Shown here: one piece after another, positions 32,218-45,012 of the stretch
How positions within the stretch are numbered: the stretch's first letter is position 1
How the letters are laid out: the number at the start of each line of letters is the position of its first letter
Assembly: GCA_036877525.1 (NCBI GenBank)
Contig: JAZGTH010000049.1
Location: 1-64,000 of the forward strand
Origin: Chromobotia macracanthus
Taxonomy: Eukaryota > Chordata > Actinopteri > Cypriniformes > Botiidae
DNA: 64,000 nucleotides
Direction of reading: 5' to 3'
Translations under genes and position numbers: made by a program
Notes under the pieces: generated by a model
What the model was told of the DNA's origin: nothing
The model's database searches: none
The model's input: the letters and a program-made list of their open reading frames with translations, nothing else

Positions 32218-32295
32218 AAGTTGTTTCCTGGAAACTGCACCCACGACCTTTGTGTTGCTAGCACCAAGATGTACCAGTTTAACTACAATAACTGT
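32218..32295 (-). mobile_element. tRNA-like SINE head, decayed, minus strand
   Basis: The minus strand reads TAGTTAAACTGGTACATCTT and later AAAGGTCGTGGGTGCAG. This matches the layout of the better-preserved copy at 55520-55666 (tagctcagt head, gtgggttcgattg B-box). Confidence 0.5.
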
Positions 32296-32299
32296 TACA

Positions 32300-35115
32300 A
32301 GACCCTGATACCAGGCCAAAGAAGGAAGTGTCTGCGTGTGTGTCCATTTGGTTTGTTCTAGTCTATCGGGTCGCTGCCCACCAGTCTGTCTGCGTCTCTG
32401 TGGTTGAGACGGCGATGGGTCTGTGTGTGTAGGTGTGCAGGGAGGTAGGCGGGATCAGAAACTGTGGTGAAGGTTTGGTTTAGTGAACCTTTACCACACA
32501 TCTCATGAAAAGGTCAGATTCAGCCATGAATGGTTTCTGAAGTTTACCCACATGCAAACCTGTGCTCACACACACACACTGTTGTCTAAACAGTAACCAA
32601 CACAATCAAGTAGTGATCCCAAACTCTCAACACCAGCTCTCTTATTATAGTGTCCGGGTGTGCATGTGCATTTTAACTCTTTCATGAATATTTACAACAC
32701 CCTCCAACATCTGCCAGTCATTCGTGAGGGCGTGGCGCTTTTCTCAATCTGTTTTACACCCACATGCAGGAGACCACATAACAGTAGCTAAAGTTGGAGA
32801 AACAGACAGCAGCCCACAACAAAACAGCAATTTTCCTCTGTTTTTACCCCCCAAAACTTTAAAATAAATCCCATCTACACGCAGAGACACCAACAACAAT
32901 AACCTGAGCAGACAGAATTCACTCTTGAGCGCACACACACACACAGTCAGAACAACACCAGTGCTGAAGTGATCAACAAACAGGCTTGCACACGCTTCCT
33001 CACCTTCTCCATTACAACAACACACTAATAAATCTTCAACCCTGAGGCTTCAGTCTCTTGTGTAAATCAATCTCTCAGTTAAACAGATCTGACGTGGGCA
33101 GAACTTCAGGCTCCAGCATCTTTAACTCAGTTCCTGCCGTCTTAAAGCCGCCGGCACAGACGACTAGCGCAGACAGACTGCAGACTATCATTAACACCAC
33201 ACTAAGCATGGCAAATATAGTCTTTAATGTTTAATAGTGACTGGCTTTTCCACTCTGTCAGAAACCTCTCCAGTGCTGTGTTTGTACAAGTGTGTTACCT
33301 GTAAAACAGCCATGTTTCATCACGTCTCAGATAAAAAACATACAGTGACACAAATTAGGTCTGAACACTTTATAGCCTGTTTGTCAGTGTACGCCGGCAA
33401 CATATGTTTTATTTAGACTCTAAACAGCTACTCTTCATGAGTGCTCACACAGTTACACCCAGACGTAAACACACCGTAAGGCATATTTACACCAAGAGCA
33501 TAAAATATTCACAATGAAAGGAACATTCTGTCTGAACAGAAGGGAAATGAACCCTGGAACTACACACCTTTCACACGGCCTGCCATCCACCATAAAACCA
33601 CCAAAAAACCTGGAAACACAGCTAAATGTTTTGGAACAAAAGGACAAATAAGAATCAGGTCATTTTCTGTTTCTGGATGAATTTTTGTCCTTGGTGTGAA
33701 CACATGGAATTGTTTTATGTTAAGTCTTGTTTGTAGTGATTCTTCACTCTGTGAGAACAGGCCCCATATATGTGTCAGTCTGACTCTTGGTGAATATATT
33801 GAATGTAAATCATAACTAATGCATGCATTATGGTTGCAAAACAATTCATACAGTTTGTTTAAGTATGTGATGTGTGTGTGGGGCTAGTTAACAATGTCCC
33901 CAGAAGTTAACCTACAAAATCTGACAAAATATTTTCCATGCTCCATTTAAGATTAAGATTTGAATACAGAAAGTCTATATAAAATGTAAAAAAAAATCTA
34001 AAAATGCCATTATTGATAACCAGTTATCTGTAGCTGAAACGCATTCATTATTTTTGTTATTAAAGCTGTTTTTACCACAAGTGTTGATAGATCTCCTTGA
34101 TAGTTTCTTTTGGGCGGTTTTCTCCAGGCAGCTTGTGAAGTGGGTAAAATTGCACCAGTTTTCTTCTCATTAATTATCTGTACATAAAAACAGTAGAAGT
34201 ATAAGATATACACACATTTAGCTAAACGTGTGTGTGTGTATAAATGAATGTATTGTATAGTGTGTATATGTGTGTATGTGTGTGGGCTTAGAGGTGTATC
34301 CATCTGTTCATACTAAAAATCACATTCACACTAATACGTAGTTAATGGCCCAAACTCACATATGATCCACACATGGTGTCTCTCAACAACATAAGACCAC
34401 ACACATGCACACACAACAAACATACTGACAAGTAACTATATGCACACACACTCACAAATGTGCTTACACAACACGTATTACATCAACACTGACTCAAATG
34501 ATTCATGTGTGTTTGTATAAGCACTCGGTCATGCCCAATAACAAACAAAAACACACTGTCAACAGATTTCAGGCATGATGTGTGTGTGAGACTAAGAGCT
34601 CAACAGCAGAGAGCTGAGGTGTGTGTTCTGAGGTGTGTGTTCTGGATGATTCTGAGAGTCTCTGACTAAAGTTTTGCTTCAGGTGGGACTGGGAAGTGAA
34701 GAAATGGTTCATACTCTGTTAATATCATTAATAAGTAACACATGTAACAAACGTACACAGCAGTACATGTATCTGGATGTTTCCAGGCTCCAGTTAATGC
34801 AGAAATTCCAGTTCAGGAGAGTGTTTACCGATGTTACATCATAAGAACAGGGTGGAGTATTCAAGACGATCAAACTGAAAGCAAACTGCGTCTTGTCAGA
34901 ATTGGTAACTAGTTATTTCTTGTGGCCTTATAAGCAGGAGACGGAATACTTACAGATAATTAAAAGAGAGAACAATTACACTTACAGAAACGTCCTGTAT
35001 TTCAGTTAAAAGAGTTACAGAAAATAACACAACACAAGCATTTATGTGTGTGTTTGCACTTATAGTTACACAGATTTGTGTTGTATGTGTTTCAGTTTGC
35101 TCAATGTCTCTGTGC
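32300..35115. other. Non-coding stretch, nothing recognised
   Basis: AT-rich with scattered CA/TG microsatellites (for example around 34225-34285). No coding exon found on either strand. Confidence 0.55.
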
Positions 35116-35120
35116 ATGTG

Positions 35121-35344
35121 TATTTGTGTACATTTACATTAATGGCTATGCAACTTTGTGTTGTGTGAGTTGGATGTGCAGTGTGTGTGTGTGTATTTGT
35201 GTACATTTACATTAATGGCTATGCAACTTTGTGTTGTGTGAGTTGGATGTGCAGTGTGTGTGTGTGTGTATTTGTGTACATTTACATTAATGACTATGCA
35301 ACTTTGTGTTGGATGTGAAGTCTGTGTGTATTTGTATTTGTACA
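35121..35344 (+). repeat. Three-copy tandem repeat, about 73-75 bp unit
   Basis: Copies start at 35121, 35194 and 35269, each opening tatttgtgtacatttacatt and carrying a gtgtgtgt tail. The third is degenerate. Length changes are mostly in the TG tail. Confidence 0.9.
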
Positions 35345-36768
35345 CTATGGCTGTGCAGCTTTGTGTTGTTTGCAGCTTTGTGTGTGGACGTGCAGGTGTA
35401 TTTATGTATTTGTGCATACATTTGTGTGTTGTGTGTGTGTAGAGACAGCATCAATGAGGCAGAACTCAATCTGTTTCACACCTGTCCGTCTCTCCCTGGG
35501 GGAGGAGCCTCAGGCCACACACACACACACACACACATTACCATACAAAAGCCTTCTGTGCTATCGCTCTGGTCAATCAAGCACACATGTGTATACACAG
35601 AAATATGTGATGTGTGTGTGTGTGTGTGTATCAGGGCTGCTAACACATTGAAAAATGTATAAAATGTATTTGTATTGCATTATGTAAATGTATTTGTAAT
35701 TTATTACCAAATGTATTTCTTACATATTTATGCACAAAGGATGTTGTGTTTCAAGTCAGTCTATACATTACATGTATGGGAGGTGTACAATTTTAGGGTT
35801 TAAAAATAGAAATTTGAGGATTATATTCTTGTTCAAGAAATTACATGTATTTTTTAATTACATTAAAATATGCATTTTCAAGATGTGTAAGTTCTTTTGT
35901 CATTCCTCATTCCATTAGGGCCATTATATATAGTACGTGTATTTATATAAGGACAGCAGTATAAAGAGAGAGAACGAAAGCGTTTGTGAGTGAGGCAGGG
36001 GGGTTACTCTGGGACGGCAGAACCCAGTGACATGACACAGATGCACTGATGCTGGGAGGGGGGTGTGAAATCACACTGCTGCTCTATTTATTCTCCACCA
36101 GAGCACACACACGCACACACACAGAGCTCTGATGACTCCTTGTATCTCACACCTGCTGGACGGAAGGCAGTCGCATGTTCACGCCAGCTCGCATGAACAT
36201 GGAACAGAATATTCAGTATCTAAACCTCAAATCCTGAAGTCCTGCTTTCTCTCTCCATCTCTTATTTATGACACTTGAAGCTAAGAGCTTAAAGTGCCTG
36301 ACCTTTATAAATGCACATCATCTGAGAAAGAGTTATATTACAACATCACAGGGCTCAAAACAGACCTCATTACAAAATCACACACAACAGATGTAAACGG
36401 GGCCATATGCTTTAAGGGTTTAAAAGCATAAATTTAAAGCATGTATTTTTGTACAGAAAGCATTCTTTCTAAACTCATTTCTAAACACAATGCAACAGCA
36501 TTTGTGTTGTCAGAGCAGGCCGAGTTTTAATATTGGATCCATCTCTGCACAGACTAGGATGGCAAAGCGATTTCATCATGTTAACATCTATAATGGTCAT
36601 TTCTTATGATTGTACTTTTGAAACAGCATTTGAACATTTATTGTTCTGCCTAGTGTACTATGTTATTGCAACTTTCAGTAAAAGGAGGGACAACAGACAA
36701 ACCAAACAACACACACACAAACAAAAAAGAGCCATAAACACAAATTACACATTTATACACACAGACAG

Positions 36769-36799
<31 letters not shown>

Positions 36800-36876
36800 T
36801 AAACCAGCTGAATTAGCTCCAGACATCACACAAGAACACTCAGAAATCAATTAGAACAACAACGACTGACTGCAAC

Positions 36877-36912
<36 letters not shown>

Positions 36913-39515
36913 GGTTGTCTTCACAGTCTCCCTCATCTTCAGGAAATGGATCAGGTTGCAGTAGAGTAAAACACACAGATCTCGTACAGACCTGCTGAAA
37001 ATCTCACTGCTGTGCAGCCTGAATGACTCCAGTTCTTATCACACACACAATAATGTAGCCTTACACAACAGGAACACAAACACACCTTGGAGGCACACCT
37101 TACACAACAGGTCAGAGTACAATTAAAACCTCTCCACACATACACGTACACACCTTACATAAGAGGTCAGAGCTCACTAGAGAACTGGGTTAGAAAGTCG
37201 GCATGTGGCATTAGAGAGAGAGACAGACAGAGAGAGAGAGAGCATGGCAGGCAGAAGAAAGAACAGCAACAGCGTTAATAAAGAAATGGGAACACAGAAA
37301 ACATGCTCACACACTTTTGACCCTGATTTGACCTCCTGCTCTATTTATCGGTATGATCGCTGCCATCGATCGTCTTGGTGCCATTTCACCCATTGATAGT
37401 GTAACCCTATAATGTAGTCACATGACTCCATTTCAGAAATGCAAAACGCCCATCCATCACTGAGGTCACAGAAGGGTCATGGCCCATAATGCACTAGCAG
37501 AACATTTTCGGGGTGTCTGATTCTTTTCAAAAGCTATGCTATACAGTGTTTCCTCTAAATGTGTGTGGAGGACCAGAAACCTGGTGCAAATGACTTACAA
37601 AATATATATACTGTGACCACAAAAACACACACACTCAGACATACACAGAAACCAGTTCATGTTTAACAAGAAAATGTTTTTGACGTGCTAAAAATGTAAA
37701 TTACCCAGGATAAAAATCTGTGTTTGTGATACGTAGCCTTCTGCTGTGAAAAAAAGCAAATTGACTCTGAGCTGGACAATAGCTCGTCAGTTCTTCTGCA
37801 TGAGAAGAAGCTCACTGGTCAGTGACTGAATGACATATTCAAACTTTTCAGCCTGCAGAGAGACGCAAACACGATTAAACAGAGCCTGTAAATGAAACAC
37901 ATGACTAAAAACAGGCCAGTTGGATTCAGACAGTACTGAATTTGTCACAGCCATCATTTAGTAATTTCCCCATGAATAAAATCAGTAATCCCGCCCTACA
38001 TTTTTCCCTTTGAATGCTGAATTTCAGAAACACACGAGGGAAGCAGAACGAGAGTGAAGGGCAACTGACGGTAACTTTGACCTTTATCTCTCTTTCACTC
38101 TCTCTCAGTCTGTTTGTGTACATGTGTACAGTCTTCTGATGTGGCTGTCACTGTTCTTTCATCATCACTCCACAAACACTGTATAATAAAACAGAAATAA
38201 TACAGACGGCCCCCTGTGACACTTTTCCAAACAAAAACATGCTGGAATCAATGCCATGATGATTTCTAGACTGTCTGCTCATTATCCTGACAAAAACAGC
38301 TTTGTTTGTTTACGTGTGTGTGTGTGTGTGTCAGTACCACCTTATTCCCGGGGGACTTAAATAAGACAGGAGGCTCAGGAAACACAGGTGTGTGTTTGGA
38401 GATCAGGTTGCACGCTCACAATAATAAGGAATTTATGAGACTGTGCGAGGCAGAAAACGCTGGTCTCTGAGAAAAGCGAGAGGCAGAGGGGAGAAATACA
38501 CCGCCTGTTTATCCTCTCATCTCTGACTTGTAACGAAATTTCACAAACATAGCGAATCGAACAGATTTCACCAGGAAACCATGTGCACCGTCAGCACTTT
38601 CGGAGAACTCATTCACAGCAGCTTCAGCGGCATGACAAAAAGAATTCACACTGCCAGAGCATTTATAAACACACACAGCGGAAGACCAGCATTCACACCT
38701 GCATTTGTTCAAGGAGACGGACACACAGACCAATCACAGTCTGATCATGAGCAGTTGTCTCACACCTAATCTGTCCATTTTCTCGTCCTCTGATGTTTCT
38801 GTATCTTTCTCAACACAGTCGGCTGGATGTCTACCTCACCCCCCCCTTTAACCAAGAGCGTAACACCAGCCAACAGCATCTCCCTTCCCCCATCTCTCTC
38901 TCCCTCCCCTCCCTCCCTCTCTTTCCTTTTCTTCTTCAGGCAGACTACTCAATCATTCCTCCCTCCCTCTCCTCTCTCTCCATTCCAATGAATGCACAAT
39001 CCCCTGTTCAGAGGCCTGTCCTGGGGGGCGGGGTTCAGACACACACACACACACGCATGCACACACATGCACACACACACCTCACTGTGAGTGCACATCT
39101 GCAGGAGAACAAACGCCCATCACAGGGAGTGTGTGTGAGAGAGAGAGCTTACAATGGAGACAGACTGAGCCAAGACAACATGTTCAGGACAGAAAGCAGC
39201 TCGTCTTGATACCTCATTCAAAGCTCATACGAAACCTGACCACAGCTTTCACCAAAATACATTTATTACTACAAATATTAATCCAAATCAGAAAAGCTTT
39301 ATTTAAAGCTGTTCTCATGAGCCCAGAAGGAATGTGTTGATTTACACATTTATTTAGATTTCAGAACATTTCTCTTCTTCCTTTCATTTTCTTCCTGTGT
39401 TGAAGGCAGTGGTGACAGGCAGTGTATTAAGGTCAGTGTTAAGCGAAGGAACTCACGGGCCAATATAATGTAACATCTTTAATATCTTGTGATATTGTGG
39501 CTTTTGTCTGACAAA
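35345..39515. other. Non-coding stretch with CA microsatellites
   Basis: Contains AC tracts at about 35516-35536, 36769-36796 and 36879-36910, and a pyrimidine-rich patch at about 38880-38975. Reading frames through the repeats are artefacts. No coding exon is supported. Confidence 0.55.
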
Positions 39516-39519
39516 TTGC

Positions 39520-39580
39520 TTGTGATGTTCCTCATTTGTAAGTCGTTTTGGATAAGAGCGTCTGCTAAATGACTAAATGA
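39520..39580 (+). mobile_element. SINE-like 3' tail fragment
   Basis: Contains tgtaagtcgttttggataag and gcgtctgctaaatgactaaa, a conserved tail shared by many teleost SINE and SINE-like repeats. A shorter relative lies at 41728-41780. Confidence 0.6.
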
Positions 39581-39599
39581 AATGTGAATCAACAATTAC

Positions 39600-39745
39600 G
39601 GAAATAAACTGTCAGCCCTGTCATTACCAGAGCTGACAATTACATTAGCAGCTAATGAACTGATAAGCACCCTGCGAAACACTGTGGCATTATGGGTAAT
39701 GACAGCCCTCACCGCGCTGATGCTAACAGTTAGCTTGTGTTCAGG
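39600..39745. promoter_or_regulatory. Conserved-element-like patch
   Basis: A low-repeat, balanced-composition patch with several TAAT/ATTA cores and an inverted pair around gtcattacc and gggtaatgac. It looks like a conserved non-coding element, but conservation cannot be tested here. Confidence 0.25.
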
Positions 39746-42570
39746 TTTAGCAGCTAAGAGTCGTGGTGCTGACTGAACACAACCGGAAATGTAGGCTGAA
39801 AGCAAGACTGGCCTGAGGGCGACACAGACAGATGCACAGAGTCTGATTTACTACTGCGAGGATGGATGAGGTAGATGAATGAGAGAGAACAGATTCTGAA
39901 ATCAGGAGGGTTGCGTGTGTGTGATTGTTGTAGAGATTTCCCAATGACAGAGATGAAGTGTGTTCTTGAGGCAATTTTTTGAGTTGCTTTATCTTGGAGA
40001 GCTTTAATGAGGGGTGGAGCCACCAGATACACACCCATGACACCAAGACACACACACGACTTCTGATTGATCGAAACACTCCAGGATGCCGGTAATGGAC
40101 GTGTGCGAGACAAACACACAGTCAGGAGGAAGGGGGGGTTCAAATATTCACATCACCAAGTGCTGGAGTTTACTAGTTCTCAACAGATAATCCTTAACCA
40201 CCACTTCCTGCAACCATGATGGGCACCACACATGCAATACATCACAAATGCAAACACACCTTGTGAATGAGAAAAACAAAGATCCAAGAACATAACCTGA
40301 GAATCAGCTTCTGTCCCACACACACACCCGTATCAGGAACAAGCCATCTGAGCATGTATGTCAGGGAAAGACAATGAGATAAGAAAAAAATGAGAGCAGC
40401 ATTTCTGTTTTATCTTTTCTTTTGCAGTACAGTGAGAGTGTGTGTGCTTATGACTGTCACACACACACATGAACAGAGCAAGCTGGACTGACTGCATACA
40501 ACAAGCTTTCTTTGTGCTGCATTCCTACTGGAAAAACCAGTGCAACTTTCTCTTGGTCTCCACCTAGTGTGTGTTTTTATTTTGCTGAGCTGTTCAAATG
40601 TAGCCTAGGTACTTTGAAGAGTTCAGTTTAAATGCCTGCTTACAGCACAAAGAAACAGAGGGATAGAGGTGAGGAGCGGGAGAGAAAGAGAGAGAGTGCC
40701 TTACCGTGTTTCTGAGTATTATTCCCTGTGTTTCTGAGGTATTCCACTCTGTGAGCTGCTCTTCAGTCTGTTCACTGGACGAGCTCAGCAAAACCTCGCC
40801 TCTTATTTTCCCTTTAACCAGCTGCAGGACTACCTGCCCCCCTCAAACACACACTCACTCACACACACACACACACCGGCAGCAAGGGTTGCAAACAAAA
40901 AACACACCATGCAAAAGCTGACACAGTCAAGAGGAGGCAGAATTCCAGCTCTAAACAAAACAGAATTCCTTTTTCTGAGCCAAAGAGAAAAGAGTGTCTC
41001 CCTCGTTCTCTCTCTCTCTCTCTTTGCTTTACCTCACTCAATCTTTCTCCTCACTCTATCTCTCTCGCTCACTCGCGCACACACACACACTCTTTCTCTC
41101 TGCTTTTTTCCACTCAGTAGTCAAACAAAGAGAGGAAAGGAGCTGGTCTCTTACACACACACAGTGCTGAAGCCCAACCCCCTGCTGTAGGCCAGCCTGC
41201 CTCCTCTGGTTTTTTCACATCTCTCGCTCCAAACAGCACCTCCCCCATCCCCTCTCACCTCTCTCTCTCTTAGCCTCGTATTCACCCTCCCTCCCCGTGT
41301 GTCAGATAGAAAAGATTGGAGAGCAGAAGGGATCTCTTACTTTATCTCATTCCTTTCAGAACATCTGTGATATCTTGGAATCAGACTGCATCATCACCAG
41401 GCCCTGCAGAAGTCCACAGAAAGTTCCTCAGACCTGAACGGCCATCATACACTAAGTTACCTTGCCTGTTCATTTATGAGATATATGTAAATAATATTTA
41501 AATATATTTAAAATATTTGGCGTTTCCCCTACAGCAACGCAGGTGATGAATAGATCAAGGATGTAAACAAATGAATGAGGAAGAACAAATATAAATGTTG
41601 ACCAGTCAGTCATTTAAAACCCCGTTCTGATTGTCCATTAAGTCACACAGTACTAGCATGAAAAGTAAATGTATTTTATTTCAATTTAATAACATAAAAT
41701 ATTTTACCAAAGTAAAATTTAAGTTGCTTACATTAGTCGCTTTGGATAAAAGCTAAAATGCTAAATGAATAAATGTAAAATTGTAAATCCATGAGAGATT
41801 GTTGGATTATGCAGATACTGATGCTGTTTGAATGTATACATCACTATTGAATGGGAGTCAGTGTATTGTTCCAGTGTGAGGTATGTATCTGTGCTCAGTA
41901 TGAAGAAAGAATAAAGAAACAGCTGTTTTGTGCTGTAATTTCTTTCCTACTGTGTCACCTCGAATCAGCCTCAAACCCACACACCCACGGTCAGCAGTGG
42001 AGGACAGACACGTGCAACCTCAAACGCTCCACTGTGAGAGCTGGAGAAACAGGCCAGATGAAAACCCTGCTGACTTAAGACGGAGAAGTCACGCTTACAT
42101 CGTTCAGTAATAAACCAGAAACACTCACATGATACACACTCTCACTGTTTCCAGCATTCCTTCATGAATTCCACTCCCATGATCCAGCTCTTCCTGTGAG
42201 AGGACGGAAAGGGATTCAGAAGCTAAACAAAGTCACATACATTATCAAGGGCTCGTCCAAGTTGTTACATAATTCTCATTGTATTGATTTACAACTGCAC
42301 AAATAAGGCCATGTGACAGGCAGAAGTGAAGTATTTGACTTTTGGCCAAACAGCAAAGTGTGTAAATTATGACTACGCAATTCTGAAGAAAATACAACAT
42401 AGGATAACTTGCTAAATTATGTGATATTCAAATTCGTAAAATCAACTTATTTATATGACATTTAAGAACTGAAAATATATAACCATCACACATGTTTTAC
42501 ATACTTTCTAAACACATATTCCAACTAACATTTGCATGTCAGTCTTTCTGCATTGACCAAAGACGTCTGA
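39746..42570. other. Non-coding stretch
   Basis: Microsatellite-rich (CA near 40850-40876, CT near 41000-41026, CA near 41079-41090), with a SINE-tail fragment at 41728-41780. No coding exon is supported. Confidence 0.55.
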
Positions 42571-42936
42571 CTATACAACTATACAGCAGCTATACAGCAA
42601 CTATACAGCAGCTATACAGCAACTATACAGCAACTATACAGCAGCTATACAGAAACTATACAGCAACTATACAGAAACTATACAGCAGCTATACAGAAAC
42701 TATACAGCAGCTATACAGCAACTATACAGCTATACAGCAACTATACAGCAGCTATACAGAAACTATACAGCAGCTATACAGAAACTATACAGCAGCTATA
42801 CAGAAACTATACAGCAACTATACAGCAACTATACAGAAACTATACACCAGCTATACAGCAACTATACAGAAACTATACAGCAGCTATACAGCAGCTATAC
42901 AGCTATAAAGCAACTATACAGCAACTATACAGCTAT
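42571..42936 (+). repeat. 11-bp minisatellite (CTATACAGCAR)n, about 33 units
   Basis: About 366 bp of 11-bp units, ctatacagcag or ctatacagcaa or ctatacagaaa, with occasional 8-bp units. The unit has no stop in any plus frame, so it makes a false 138-codon ORF rich in Tyr, Ser and Thr. Confidence 0.97.
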
Positions 42937-44955
42937 TGCAAACCACTGCAATGTGCATATTGTGTTTTGAACATTTGCGCTATTCTGATCATTTCTATAT
43001 ATCTTGCAGCCCTAATGTAAATGTGTAGACATGTCATAAAACCTTGAGGTCATCATAGACCCATGCAGAGTTGTTTCGATAGACCATCAAGGAAATTTGG
43101 AAAACTCAAAACGTGAAATTTCTTACAGAACACACACATGCACATACACACCCCCGTCCTCTTCTGTACTTCCTGCTCTAGCTGAGCTGATGGAGAGATG
43201 AGAGACAGCGTTATGAGATACAGAGAGGAAGAAAGAAAGAATCACGCTCCTCCGCTCGAGGCACAAATCACTTCCTCTTTTCAACATCGCTAATTTATCA
43301 TTCCTCTTCTGTTTTTTTCTTTAAAATAGACATTGAGGAGCTGCTGATTAATTGGCAATTAACGTTTAATGAGCTACAGCTGTGTGCAATTACCAATCAG
43401 CACATTCTTAACAATGTATCCCACAATGCTCCACTTCTGCATTTTGATGGAAAGCATAGCTTTAAGTGCAGAGTTAACTTTAAGGAAAACGTCATTTAAT
43501 TTTACAACCTGTTAGACTCATTAACCTATTAGAATGATTATGAATTGATTTATCATGACATTATGGCCACAGACAATATTACAGATATTTGGAAGTGACA
43601 ACTGCATGTACAACAACAGCAACGGTGAATTCCAAAGCTGTTTTGTGATTTGGTGGTAGATATTTTTGCCCATATTAAGATGATTAATATTATCATTCAG
43701 TTAATGTTAGTAAAACCATCAGCTGATGTTTTGTTTTGTTTATGCTTGTTAAGCTTCAGTTTCATGCAGTGTGTTCTCTCTGGACTCTAATACACAAGAT
43801 GTGTAAATATGACAGGAGCACACAATATCTCACCTCACAACACTGTAGCCATATATTCATGCCTGGAATTATATTATTCGGTTTTAGTTAGACACTTAGC
43901 TTTAAAATGAACAAGAGAACATTTTTCTCAAAAAGGAAAATCCGAAATAAGCTAAGAATATATTACACAAAGCACATTACAGTTGCATAAGCATTTATAA
44001 CATGTCTAATAATTTCTTTGCAGCTGATAATTTGCTTATTTTAAAGCACTTGACTGCCTGTGAACACAAAGATTCAGAGTGTGTCTGAGCTGGTCACGTG
44101 ACTCTCACATTCTCTCTTTCATTAAAATCTGATACCTCAACCCATCTGTTCAAAGTGAAGACAGTAGGATGAGAGACAGAGAGAGAGTAAAGGGTGTTAT
44201 GGATGAAACTCTATTATCACTTCCTCTCTCATCTGTTCTCTTGTCTAAATCTCTCTCCTCCAGGAAAACTCTTTCCTCTGAGGATATAAGTGAGTGTTTA
44301 TGTTGTCTGTCTGATATCAGCATGAGATTACAGGTCCATTTCCACTTTCATGTGACTGTCAACCATCACAAGTGCTCATCAGTATCTATTAATGTGCTCA
44401 CACACACACACACACAAACACGCACGCACACACACGCACACACACCTTCTCTGGATGTTAGGTGAAGGTTAACTTGGTTTGCCACAGTTAGTCGGGACTG
44501 ACGAACACTGCTGGTGAAGAATTAGCTCCTGGTCAAATGTGTTTGCTTTACAAAAAGCTCTGGACACTGTTTACGCCTGTATTTATCTGAGAACATAATG
44601 AATGTTAATACCAGGTGTAAACAGAGCCTATTTATTCTTCATAGCAAAACTTTCATAAACATGCTATTTAACCCAAAGAAACACATAAACACCTACAACT
44701 TTGGTTATAGAGTAAATAGTACTGCCGTCTCTGTAAACACAGGAGTCCAAACTCCTGTTTAGCTGTTTAGATTCAATCTTATGACTGGATCTCTGTTACA
44801 GACGGAAAGAGTGAAAGAGACAGAGAACAAGAAACATGCAGCTTATGCATTTATGTAGCCCTGAGACACAAAGAACTTCCTGTTTGGGCCTGAATGAGCA
44901 AAAGGGGGGTGGGTACTAGTATCATGTATTTTCACAGTCCACCCCCAAGATTACA
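42937..44955. other. Non-coding stretch with a homeodomain-motif-rich patch
   Basis: No coding exon. The patch at 43325-43415 packs several TAAT/ATTA cores (gattaattggcaattaacg, tttaatgagc) next to cagctgtg and a caatta/accaatca block, which suggests an enhancer. A CA tract is at 44398-44445. Confidence 0.45.
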
Positions 44956-44989
44956 GTATTTGTGCAGTATTGTCTATCAAATAAGATTA

Positions 44990-45012
44990 TATTATATATA
45001 TATATATATATT
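44990..45012 (+). repeat. (TA)n microsatellite
   Basis: About eleven TA dinucleotides. Confidence 0.9.

Noticed and set aside
42492..42908. 138-codon Tyr/Thr/Ser repeat ORF
   Set aside because: The 11-bp satellite unit lacks stops in all plus frames; no start context or flanking exon evidence.
42571..42936. CRISPR-like regular repeat
   Set aside because: Units are directly tandem with no unique spacers, and the DNA is from an animal nucleus.
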